Shown here: piece by piece, positions 1 through 10,300 of the stretch
Layout: each line of letters opens with the position of its first letter
How positions within the stretch are numbered: the stretch's first letter is position 1
The notes under the pieces: model-generated
What the model was told of the DNA's origin: nothing
The model's database searches: none
Seen by the model: only the letters and a program-made list of their open reading frames with translations
Translations under genes and position numbers: made by a program
Origin: Albifimbria verrucaria
Taxonomy: Eukaryota; Ascomycota; Sordariomycetes; Hypocreales; Stachybotryaceae
Direction: 5' to 3'
NCBI GenBank assembly: GCA_020081605.1
Contig: JAHREC010000045.1
Coordinates: 2,914,001 to 2,978,000 of the forward strand
DNA: 64,000 nucleotides

Positions 1-268
1 CCCTCACCCTCCCCGTGGTTCTCCGCACGCTAGCTAGATAAGTGCATTGTCAAGAGGAGTCAGTTATTGCATTGGGCCCATAGGAGGTGCAGTGACTGGG
101 CCCAAGCTTTCCACTCCAAGCTTTGAAGCCACACGAACAATTTTTTGTAGTGGCCCTGACGACACTGAGATTGGCTATTCATGGCCTCCGCCCTCGGAAC
201 CGATGTCATGGCTCGAAAATACTGTCTCGATCATCACCCACCGGGCTGGGTGTTCGGAGAATTCGGTG

Positions 269-276
269 TATATAAG
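269..276 (+). promoter_or_regulatory. TATA box of the GH3 gene
   Basis: The motif TATATAAG lies 86-93 bases before the ATG at 362, a normal distance for a fungal core promoter. The rest of positions 1-361 holds no gene that I can support; a pyrimidine-rich stretch just before the ATG fits a highly expressed fungal leader. Confidence 0.5.
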
Positions 277-361
277 GCCTTGCTGATCCCGTTGATGTCG
301 TTCCCGATGCTTCCTCACCCCTCCCCAAAGACTCCGGGACCGACAAAGAGACAGAGCCACA

Positions 362-2888
362 ATGTCTTCAGTACGCTCTCTCGTTCTTTCCTGCCTTTTG
401 GCAGCGTCCTCTGTCAACGCTCAGAACTACGACTCTGGAGAGCGCAATGAAGATGCCTTCAGTTGGGTCCAGCCTCTGGATACTGTCATCCTTGGCCCCT
501 ATGGCCACTCCCGGCCGTCCTTCCCTCACGTAAGTCTTGCTTGTCGAAGCCAACATTCACAGATGCAATTAGCTAACTCCCACTGCTTCAGCGAATGCTA
601 CTGGTACTGGTGGATGGGAGGAGGCATTGGCCAAGGCCAAGGAGTTTGTCAGCCAGCTCACCTTAGAAGAGAAGGCTGACATGGTCACTAGGCAGCCCGG
701 CCCATGTGTGGGCAACATTCTCCCCATCCCACGTCTGGGATTCAAGGGTCTTTGTCTCCAGGACGGACCTTTGTCCATTCGAGTTGCCGACTATGCCAGC
801 GTCTTCTCGGCCGGTGTTTCTGCCGCTTCCACCTGGGACCGCTCCATCCTTTACGAGCGTGGCTTGGCTATGGGCAAGGAGTTCAAGGCCAAGGGTGCCC
901 ACGTTGCCCTTTCCCCAGTCTGTGGACCTCTTGGACGTTCTGCCTACTCCGGCCGAAACTGGGAAGGCTTCTCCCCGACCCTTACCTGTCAGGTATTGCT
1001 ATGGAGGAGACCATCATCGGTCACCAAGACGCCGGTGTTCAAGCCACCCCCAAGCATTTCATTGGTAACGAACAAGAAACACAGCGAAACCCCACTTATC
1101 CCACCAACGGAACCGTTACCGATGTCATCCAGGAGTCCTTGTCTTCCAACATTGACGACCGAACCATGCATGAGCTCTACCTGTGGCCTTTCGCCAACGC
1201 TGTTCGCGCCAAAGCAGCCAGCTTCATGTGCGCCTACCAGAGGCTCAACGGCTCTTACTCTTGCGAGAACTCCAAGGCCCTCAATGGTCTTCTTAAGGAG
1301 GAGCTTGGCTTCCAAGGTTATGTTATGTCAGACTGGGGCGGCGTCCACTCTGGTGTCTCCTCCATTGAAGGTGGTCTTGACATGAACATGCCTGGAGGAC
1401 TCGGCCAGTACGGCATGAACTGGAAGGCTGGCTCATTCTTTGGAGGCAACGTGACCAAGGCTGTTTCCAACGGCACAGTCCCCGAGTCTCGCGTTGACGA
1501 CATGGTCATTCGTATCATGACTCCTTACTACTGGCTCGGCCAGGACAAGGACTTCCCCAGCGTTGATCCTTCCACCGCTGATCTCAACACTTTCAGCCCC
1601 CGATCTAGCTGGCTCCGAGACTGGGAGCTGACCGGTGAACGAAGCCGAGACGTCCGTGGAAACCACGGTGAACTCATCCGCAGACACGGCGCTGAGGCTA
1701 CGATCCTGCTCAAGAACACCAACAATGCTCTTCCCCTCAAGGCACCCAAGTCGATTGCGGTGTTTGGCAATGATGCTGGCGAGCCGACTCAGGGTTTCCT
1801 CAACCAGAAGGACTATGAGTATGGTACTCTTGTCGCCGGTGGAGGTTCGGGTACCGGTCGCTTGACCTACATTATCACTCCTCTTGCCGCTGTCAACGCT
1901 CGGGCTAAGAAGGATGGCGCCATTGTCCAGCAGTGGCTGAACAACACCCTGATCGCTACCTCTGATGTGACAACCCTCTGGAACCCCACGCCACCAGAGG
2001 TCTGTCTTGTTTTCCTCAAGACCTGGGCCGAGGAGGCTCGTGACCGTGAGCACTTGAGCGTGGACTGGGACGGCAATGATGTCGTTGAGTCTGTTGCTAA
2101 GCGTTGCAACAACACTGTTGTCGTTACCCACTCCTCCGGCATCAACACACTTCCCTGGGCTGACCACCCTAACGTCACTGCTATCTTGGCTGCCCACTAC
2201 CCTGGTCAGGAGTCTGGAAACTCACTTGTTGATGTGCTCTATGGTGAGGTCAACCCATCTGGAAAGTTGCCGTATACTATTGCATTCAACGGCTCTGACT
2301 ACAATGCTCCTCCTACCACTGCCGTCAACACCACCGGTGTTTACGACTGGCAGTCATGGTTCGACGAGAAGCTGGAGATTGACTACCGCTACTTCGATGC
2401 TCACAACATTTCCGTGCGGTACGAATTTGGTTTCGGTCTGTCTTACACCACCTTCGAGATTTCTGATGTCCAGACAACACCCCTCGTTGAGGCCATCACT
2501 TCCAAGCCCGAAGAGAAGCCTGTCCAGCCGGGTGGTAACCCCGCTCTCTGGGAGGGTATCTACAATGTCACCATCTCGCTCACCAACACTGGTGATGTTG
2601 ATGGCGCCACCGTGCCCCAGCTTTATGTGGGATTCCCGAGAGTACTCCAGAGGGAACTCCCCTAAGCAGCTGAGGGGCTTCGACAAAGTGTTCCTCAAGG
2701 CAGGAGAGAGCAAGAATGTGACCTTTGAGCTGATGCGCCGAGACTTGAGCTACTGGGACATCAACGAGCAGCAATGGTTGATCCCCAACGGCGAGTTCGT
2801 CTTGAGCCTGGGTTTCAGCAGCAGGGACTTGAAGGAGACTACCAACATTACCCCTGTTAAGGGCTGCCCTAGCAAGAGACGGGCTTGA
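362..2888 (+). CDS. secreted GH3 beta-glucosidase, one intron
   Basis: Glycoside hydrolase family 3 enzyme that releases glucose from beta-glucosides outside the cell. The start at 362 gives an N-terminal signal peptide of about 20 residues (hydrophobic core LVLSCLLAASSVNA). Exon 1 is 362-529, the intron is 530-591 (GTAAGT donor, branch site GCTAAC, AG acceptor), and exon 2 runs to 2888. Visible family signatures are QLTLEEKADMVT, the substrate-loop segment KHFIGNEQ, and VMSDWGG, whose Asp is the catalytic nucleophile. A GH3 C-terminal domain (DYEYGTLVAGGGSGT) and a fibronectin III-like tail complete a full-length enzyme. The frame breaks at 523-525, 973-976, 2635-2637 and 2659-2662, each a C run one base short, so I treat the gene as intact with sequencing errors. 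It is probably outside the NRPS cluster. Family assignment is sure; substrate is inferred. Confidence 0.88.
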
Positions 2889-3391
2889 ATGAAAGGTTTT
2901 ATGACTTGGTTTTATGAGGTTGTCGTACACCTAGCTAGATATGACTTATGAACCGCTTTTAGATAGTTAATGTAAATTTAACTTAATTTCAAACCAAATC
3001 TATGGACGTGACAGCATGTTGAGACAGGCCTGAAAAAGTAAGTAGAAAGTAAGCAAGTAAGCGAAATAGCCAATACATGATTATAGATTTGGAAATCATA
3101 GCAGGTTGCCGGCTGAACTTGGTATTGCATCTTGATAGAACCCCATGTTGTGTATCGGGCCTCGCCAGAAAACCGGTGTGCGATTTTATATTGCTTCATC
3201 TAAATCGCCAAGAAGTGGCAAATCTGTGAGCAGGCTAACATTCTAAAGCTTAGTCGAAACAGTTATTACAGACCGCTGCGGGATGTTTTAACGATTACTA
3301 GCAAACTCGTATATGAATTATTAGCGCACAAAGCAATCTTATCTTGCGTCCACACTGAGTATCAAGAAAACCATGGTGGCTGAGACTGCCA
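2889..3391. other. intergenic, convergent 3' ends
   Basis: This holds the 3' flank of the GH3 gene and of the transcription factor, which converge here. It is AT-rich and I see no coding signal. Confidence 0.6.
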
Positions 3392-6177
3392 TCATGATCT
3401 CCTGAGCCTCTTCATAACATGCGCGGCAGAACTCCAGCTGCTCGGCTCCATACTGCCGAGCAACCTGTTCTGACCACTCGCCCCATCAATGTCACGGCTC
3501 GAACTAGAGCCCTGGCCCTCGGCAGACGTCTGCTCCGTTTCGAAAGAAGAGCCATGGAGCTTGTCAAAATCCCATTGAAACATACCAGTGCTCTCAATGT
3601 CCCAGTCCAGCCGTTCAACCATTTGGGGTACTCGTACCTTGAAGGATCCAGTAGCCAATGCTCTTTTAAACTGTGATCCTCAGGAGATTCCTTGCTTCTC
3701 ACATCGCCAAATGGTTTACTGAGCATGGACAGAAGAGAGAGCGATAAGTTAACACGCGATGAGTGCGCGTTTTCTGGAATGTAAAGCAAGTAATCGGGAG
3801 AAACCTCGTCGGGCGAACATAAATCATCATCCGGATCAGCAGTATTAGGCAGATTTGAAAAACTGCTACTTCCCGAAGCGCGAGCCCTAACGACGGACCA
3901 GGCACGGAATTAGGTGTCTCATTAAAGAATATTCTCTTGTACATGGCCTCAAGCTGTTTGTGAAAACGTTTAGCAACTTGATCGAGTGAACCGCAGAAGG
4001 CAAGGACATTCAGGCAAGTCATGGCACCCCTTTTCGGTTTCCCATGAAGATGGTGCAAGATTGTGGAGCTGCTTTTGCACCACCACATGGAGGAGGATTG
4101 TACATGTGGTGTACGTCTGAAATCTAGCAGTTTTGTGGTTAGATGAGGCCTGAGCTAAGGAAATTACAGCTTGGGAGGCTGCAGGTGCAACGCTGCTTAC
4201 ATGACTAGCCAACAACGCTTGAAGATGCTCTCGTCTTCCTGAAGGAGTTTCAGAATCTTGGCCGACATCTTCGCCGCAAGTGCAGCCTGGGAGCTTTGGT
4301 TGATAAAGACATCTGATAAAGGTTGTTGAAATGGTCCGGACAGTGTTTCCTTGACACGAGATAGCGTAAATTGTGAAACGACCCGACGGTACAGTAGCAT
4401 AACGGCGCCTAGATAGAGTAAATGCACATGTAAAATGGACCGCCTGGTTTCTATCTCGAGGTGCTCTTGGCCGGAGGCTTCGAGATGCATTTCCTCTGGC
4501 AAGGCCTCTTGCCAGCTTTGTAAATCTCTCATGATGGACTTTAAGGCTGATCCGGAAAGCTCTTTGAAGGATAGATATAGACGAAGCATTTTGGCTTTGA
4601 GTAGACATATCTTGGCCATTTCGGTTTGTACGACTGTCAAAGATAAGTATGGGAGTAGACTAGAAATAGTCATTGCAATGGATTAGAAGCAGACGCACCT
4701 TCTGAAATATCGGTCGAGTGATGCGCGAGGATATCAGTGTCCTTATTATCTGTTAGTGACGGAAGAAAATCCATTAAGTCGATATGATAGGGGTTTGCAT
4801 TACTATTATTTTGTCGGATATATCATTTCCGGAGATGTATCCGAGTGTGGATGAGAGCCAGCTATAACAGCCAAGTTCAACATGGTTCTACCAGAATGGA
4901 GGAAAGTAAGTCCTTACCTTGAGAAAAGACCAAAGTTCGCCAAGACTTTCGCAAGTCAATCCACTCAAGCCTTGGTACGGAACGCATGGGAGGATCATCA
5001 AGGTTTAGCCCATATACTCGGGACATACTCAGCCCGATTTCTGGATGAAGCAATGGCATCAGAATCCACAGACACAACCCAAAAGATTTCGTCACTCACC
5101 GACATATGCGAGGGATACCATGCACTTGCTCATGATGTTATACTGGGCCAGTAGCGTGCAGACCTTGATAGCACGGAGTGGGTGATACTCAACGACAGCA
5201 TCGAAGTAGTGTCTGGCAAGGTCGTAAAAGTACGTCTCGGTTTCCAGGCTAAAGTCATCAGGCATGTACTGCGCTCCTACAGATGAGACAGCCATAAGGC
5301 AGCATACATTGGCCTTGCGGTTCAACGTATGAATTTCCCGGGCTTCAGCGACGACATTACATATCTGTGAGATTTCATCCCTCCCAAATACATGGAAAAG
5401 CTTGCCACTGCAATTGAAGAATGAATCAATGGCTCGGCGTATGGTCGCTTCGTCTGGCAATCGAGCAGCGGTAAACAAAGGGTCGCTCTCGAATCTTAGG
5501 AGACCTGTCTCGGCAAGCTGATTCGTGGCGTGTGGCAACTCACCACCCGATGAGGCGAGTTGAGGGTCTGAAGAGTTTGGCGTTGACTCTACAGAAGGCG
5601 CTAGAGAAGGCCTCAACGAGGTTGCAAGTGGCTCGTCTGACGGCAAAGTCGTAGGGTTCCTTTGTCGACTGGGGAGAGGTTGGGAGACAGCGCTTGGTGC
5701 AGGAGTAATCTGGGGTCGGAGGATTCCTCAGCGTCAACCTCCCCATAGCCTGCACCAGGTCCTCCGCCGATCTCAGGCGCTCTAGAAGTCCGTTGACTTG
5801 GTCGGGTGAGCTATCGCGCAGACTCGCAACAATCCTCTCTAAAGATTCAAGGCGCGACCTGGTACCAGCCATGCGAGTTTGGCCCTGGTCTCCGATGTAG
5901 CCACACGGCCGGCCTCTGGTCACGCATGGAGTGCATTTTGGCCAATTGCCGTCGCACTTATCATACACCCGCAATTAGCATGAAGGCAGGGCATGGAAAA
6001 GGACACGGGTTTGATAAAGAGACCTGCCTTGGATTTTATTTTTCTACAGCTTTCGCAGGCCTGTACCACGCCTTTTTTCTTGGGTGGCAGATTGAACTTC
6101 CGTGGCGCCCTGTCTGGATTATTGTCTTCCCCAGAAGGCCCTTGTGAAGGCGTCGGCTTGATGGCACGATACGACAT
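3392..6177 (-). CDS. Zn2Cys6 transcription factor, multi-exon
   Basis: Fungal binuclear zinc-cluster regulator, the likely pathway-specific activator of the adjacent NRPS cluster. The start at 6177 gives a short basic leader and then the zinc cluster: ACESCRKIKSK in exon 1 (6028-6177) joined to CDGNWPKCTPC and VTRGRPC in exon 2. The intron between them (5957-6027) has a GC donor and AG acceptor and splits the cluster. A predicted coiled coil follows (RLESLERIVASL). The middle region resembles the fungal-specific transcription factor domain: FNCSGKLFHVFGRDE, a WLSSTLGY-type segment near 4,840-4,865 and NANPYHIDLMDFL near 4,750-4,800. A GT-AG intron at 5041-5099 joins in frame. The C-terminus is Ser-rich and looks disordered. 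Several frame breaks remain (about 5715, 4924-4927, 4810-4816, 4700-4720 and 4000-4030). Some fit short homopolymers; others may be introns I could not place, so exon edges in the 3' half are approximate. Confidence 0.8.
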
Positions 6178-7207
6178 GGTCTATCCTTCTCGAGTGGCAG
6201 CGGAAGGCCCATGAGAGCAGAGTAGGGTTGTTCGCCAGTCCGCAGTAATGTAAAATATGTGCACCTGGAGCCAGCTAGGCTTCGACAAGGCAGTTCGGCG
6301 TCGTGTTCGTGTAATGTAAGTGGTCTAGGGTGTTGATTGTGGTTAGGAGGAACAAATGCGAGCACGATCAAGTTTCAGCTGCTGCCCCTCCCCTCCCTCG
6401 TCTTCGCCACCCTCTTCAGCCCATTGTTTCTAGCCATCGACTCTTATTAGTCAACACATGCCAAGCTTGCCTAACAAGCACCATGGTACGAAGACTAAGG
6501 AGAATAAATAAAAGAAATACAAAACGCAGAATAGAAGGAAAAGCAGAAATGAGAAAAGAAAAAAGAAAAAGAGAGAAAAGAAAAAGCAGGGAAAAAAAGA
6601 GAAAAAAAGAAGAAGAGAAGAAGCACAAAGAGAGACACGGTGAGAAGGAGACAACAAGCACTCGTTTGGCGGTGTTTGTTATCCGTCGAAATGAACTGTC
6701 TCCCTGGATCGGTCCGTAAGGTCGCAGTCGATACCACTGACACGAGTCTGATCCAATCACAGCAAGGAGAGGGGCCACCAACGTTGCCCATATGTTCTTA
6801 CCCAGATCATTGGTTGTCAACAGAGCACCTGCATCTAGGATGCTCTCGAATGGCTACACTTTACGCAGCGACTGGCTCACCATCCAAGCGACTCTGTTCC
6901 ATATAGGCAGAACTCAGTTTGCTCGTATACGTACCGCTGGGCTCGGTATACTACGTAGTCAGTCACATGGAAAGCAGGAAATGGTCTCAGAAAACTTGGA
7001 CAGTTCAACAATGATATCTGCTATTTTCTAGTTGACAGACTAAACTAATATCACGCCTCAGTACCGTCGGGTAGAGGGAGGCTGCTTCTACCATGTAGAT
7101 TAATAAGAAGCAAGATGTAGAAGAGCCACTAGGAATTTGAGTACCCACTAACGTGTATGAGTGAGAAGACTTGAGAAAGCTAGCCAAAAGCTGCATCAGG
7201 TTCTTCT
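6178..7207. other. intergenic between regulator and SDR
   Basis: Carries the regulator promoter (near 6178-6480), a polypurine tract annotated separately, and the 3' flank of the SDR gene. Open frames across the tract are low-complexity Lys/Arg or Phe/Leu translations and are not credible genes. Confidence 0.6.
6489..6655 (+). repeat. polypurine (GA-rich) low-complexity tract
   Basis: About 165 bases that are almost all A and G on the plus strand (runs of GAAAA and GAGAAG). It sits roughly 310-480 bases upstream of the regulator start, where such tracts can exclude nucleosomes. The functional role is inference; the composition is directly visible. Confidence 0.75.
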
Positions 7208-8103
7208 TTAAGCGTTTGATTTGCCCTTAGTTAGAAAGTTCCGAAACATCGCTTCCATTTGTTGAAATGCCTGTCTTTTATTGTCTTCGATCTGGTCCCA
7301 ACGCTGCCGAACCAAACTGATTTTGACTTCATCATTTGGTGTTCCTTCCTCGGCTGTCATTAAATTCCATGTTTCATTGGCATACTCCTCCAACGGTACC
7401 CCGATCGCTGTCTGCCCCATCTTGACAAGATCTGGCTGTAGAGAGTGCAGCTCTGTCTGCACTGCCGGGGGTATGATCTCAATGACACGAATATGTTGGG
7501 TTTCAGGGCTTGTTGGTGCCGACAGCTGGGAACGTAAAGTCCACGCAAGTGAATGAGCCGCCGCTTTTGACGCACAATAATTGGGACAACGAGATGCGGG
7601 GACAAGAGCCAAACCCGAGGAAACGAGAACAATGGAGGCAGGTGTTGATGTTTTGCCAAGCGAAATAAAGTGAGGGAGGAAAAGAGAAACCGTGTGCAAC
7701 GGAGAAAGATAATTCGTGTTCAACTCTGAAGTAAGTGAAGCTAGCGAAATTGTGTCGGGTCGTGTAAAGTCTACTGTACGTTGAAAGCCGGCATTGAGGA
7801 CTATACTGGAAAGTTGTGGATACCTTGCTGTAATTCTGCAAGATGGTCAGCATAAGACTTGATGATAATTGTAAGAAAAGCCCACCCAGCAACCCAAGCT
7901 GGTAGTTCATCAAGTTCAGATATGTCAAATGTTTCGATGGCAACCTTGCCGGATCCATGCTTGGTGAGAAGGTCTTGAAGCCGATCGGAACGTCGACCGA
8001 CAGCAATCACGAAAATGCCATTGGAGACCATGCGCTCAGCCAGGGCGCGACCGATACCAGCTGTAGCACCGGTGATTAGAACTGTCTTGTAGGGGAATGG
8101 CAT
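7208..8103 (-). CDS. short-chain dehydrogenase/reductase, one intron
   Basis: NAD(P)-dependent classical SDR. The start at 8103 is followed at once by the Rossmann motif TGATAGIG. The second exon holds NAG (in SSIVLNAGFQ), a Ser in VLVSSG and the catalytic pair in NYCASKAAAH (YxxxK). A 50-nt intron at 7836-7885 (GTGGGC donor, TTGCAG acceptor) joins the exons in frame without any correction, giving about 280 residues, the usual size for the family. The gene is on the NRPS strand, 814 bases beyond its stop codon, and points the same way, so it is a reasonable cluster member. A 2-keto to 2-hydroxy acid reduction that supplies the NRPS starter unit would fit, but so would tailoring or an unrelated role. 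The substrate is unknown. Confidence 0.85.
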
Positions 8104-8917
8104 CGTGTGTTCTCGCTTGATGGATGAGTCTTGTTTGTGTAATGGTGTAAAGGATCGAAAAGGGGAAGAGGTGTCTGCATGAAGAGGGAAACAATACCGG
8201 CGTGAAAAATGGGAAGGGCTTTCTGACAAGGGATTTCGGCGGGTTGTTGTCCCGCCGGGCTGTTAAGATGACACCCTATTGGCAACGTAAATTCTTCAAC
8301 GTGGTTCTGGGAACTATTGGCTCGTTCTTCGATCCTTAACATACCTATTTCTGGCAAAGTCTTGCTACATTGCAGCCATTTGGCAACGGGCAGTTGTTTC
8401 TCAGCGGCTACTAATAGGAGCCCTGACAGACAATGCAGCACAGTTGTAATATTCCACGGTGTAAAATTAACCTCAGCTTCTCTCACCTCTGTATAATGGC
8501 TGTTAGGACCGCTTATATACCAGGAGTCTTTTCGTTCAGCAACCCTTACTAAGCGGGACGGGGCTTTGATTCATCTCGTGCAGAGACACTGCAGTTTCGA
8601 AGTCAATATTGCGTCCCCATGTGGCGGCCACACTCGAAAAGCATAAGAAAACAAAGTCGGAATCGAAAGCTGAGAAACCACCAAGTAATCTAGCTTAAAG
8701 TTTCTAAATAGGCATAGTAACAAGGACGCTTTAGGGTAGGATATACAGTTGGTTGTGGGTGTAATGTAGGTATTGGCCAAAGAGAGTCGTAGTTACTAAA
8801 TTAATCATTGTATGTAAACTAAATTAAAATAAATACCCTCTCTCCAAACTCTCCGTGCATATAAAAACGTAAAAACAATCTAGACTAAGGCCATAGAAGG
8901 CTCATAATAGTATCAAG
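8104..8917. other. intergenic: NRPS 3' flank and SDR promoter
   Basis: About 810 bases between the NRPS stop and the SDR start, both on the minus strand. It must contain the NRPS polyadenylation region (the AT-rich part at 8,780-8,910) and the SDR promoter. No coding signal is seen. Confidence 0.6.
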
Positions 8918-10300
8918 TTATACCGAGGGCGGTCCATCCTGCAATGCAGACCCCAACATCTGGAACCTATTGCAAACGTCGTTCAATATGCGATCAGCAG
9001 TCGACTTCTCGCAGAGTCGCTGATTTATACCCAAAATGATTCTCACATGGACACCATCAGGTTGTGGCTCCCTGCAATATCTATATCGTGCATAGAGATC
9101 GTCTTTGACTCCCATCTTTCCATGCTCGGGTCATCCTTATCAACTTCTGGTGGGGATGTGTCGCGGTCGAGTGTGACCATATGGATACTCTGATTGTTCT
9201 TCTCTTTCCGCGGATTCATATCAAAGTTCTGATACGCTGTGTAGCAACCAAAGTTGACTACAGTTTCGGGCCAATCTGTGCAATTCTCTCTTATGTCATC
9301 CAGCCCCAATGTTTCAAAGGGTAAACTATCCAGGTATTGTTCCTGAACCTGGCGAAGCAATTCGATTGGGTCGATGTCTTCCCCAAGTCGGACTCGAACA
9401 GGAACAGCGGTTGCACAAGAGCCAACAACGTGCTGGAGATTGGCTGGTAAGCTCTGCCTTCCAGACACGACGCGACCAAACACAACATCATCAGACCCTG
9501 TTTCTTGTCCAAGAACAAGAGAGCAAGCTGTAGTGAACATTGTTGCTGGAGTAATGCCGTATGAATTTGTTTGGCGAGGTGCCTTGATCAGTTTTGTTGC
9601 TACCCAAGTACCATTTTGACCTTCTGTCTCGTTCCAGTGCATGTTGCTGTTGGTTCTAATTGTCCTGAAATTTGTCATTGAGGAGTTGCCGAGTACGGAG
9701 CGCCAGAATTTGTAACCACCTTCGAGACTCTGCATCATGAACTGGACGTAGCGGGAAAATTTGGGAGGCGTTGACAGACGATCACCATGGTAGAGCGCAT
9801 GCAGAGCAGCTACAATCTGCTCCAGGCTGACTCCGTCGTAAAGGGCATGATTCATTCGCAACACGATTCCTACCCCAAATGCTTGTTCCTTGATAATAGA
9901 GATACGCAGCATAGAGCACCTGAGGCTGAGTGGGTTGCGTTCATCTTGATCAAAAAGTTTGCGTACCGTCCCGTTCAAGTCTTCCTTAAGCTCAATTTCC
10001 TCTATGGGAACATCCAGGGCATCTAAGACCACACCATAAAACTCGCCTGAAGCTGCCAGAAATACTGTCCTGAAGATATCGAAATGCTGCACTAGCGCCG
10101 CAGATACGTCTGCGAGTCGTTTTATATCAGACGCAGCCGGAAACTTGATACAGAAATAAGATGGAATCCACGGCTTTTCTGTCCTAGCATCATGGATGAA
10201 GACCTTTTGCGACCATGTGACAGGATACGCATCCTTGACTTCACCACAAGAAAGAGGGAGCCGGGGAGCGAGCTCCTTTTGACGAAATCCGCTGGGTCGC
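8918..10300 (-). other. NRPS terminal condensation-like domain (release/cyclisation)
   Basis: A final C-type domain follows T10. It has [10 protein letters not shown] (the HxxxDG catalytic motif in the form seen in fungal terminal C domains) and [10 protein letters not shown]. No thioesterase or reductase follows. In fungal NRPSs such a terminal C domain releases the chain, usually by head-to-tail or ester macrocyclisation. Frame corrections lie at 10,277-10,280 and 9,070-9,072; after the second the chain ends with QDGPPSV and a TAA at 8918-8920. Confidence 0.85.

Noticed and set aside
1433..2197. 254-codon minus-strand frame inside the GH3 gene
   Set aside because: It is antisense to an exon with clear GH3 motifs; the translation has no known domain.
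6330..6820. Open frames across the polypurine tract on both strands
   Set aside because: The translations are Lys/Arg/Glu or Phe/Leu low complexity caused by the GA-rich DNA.
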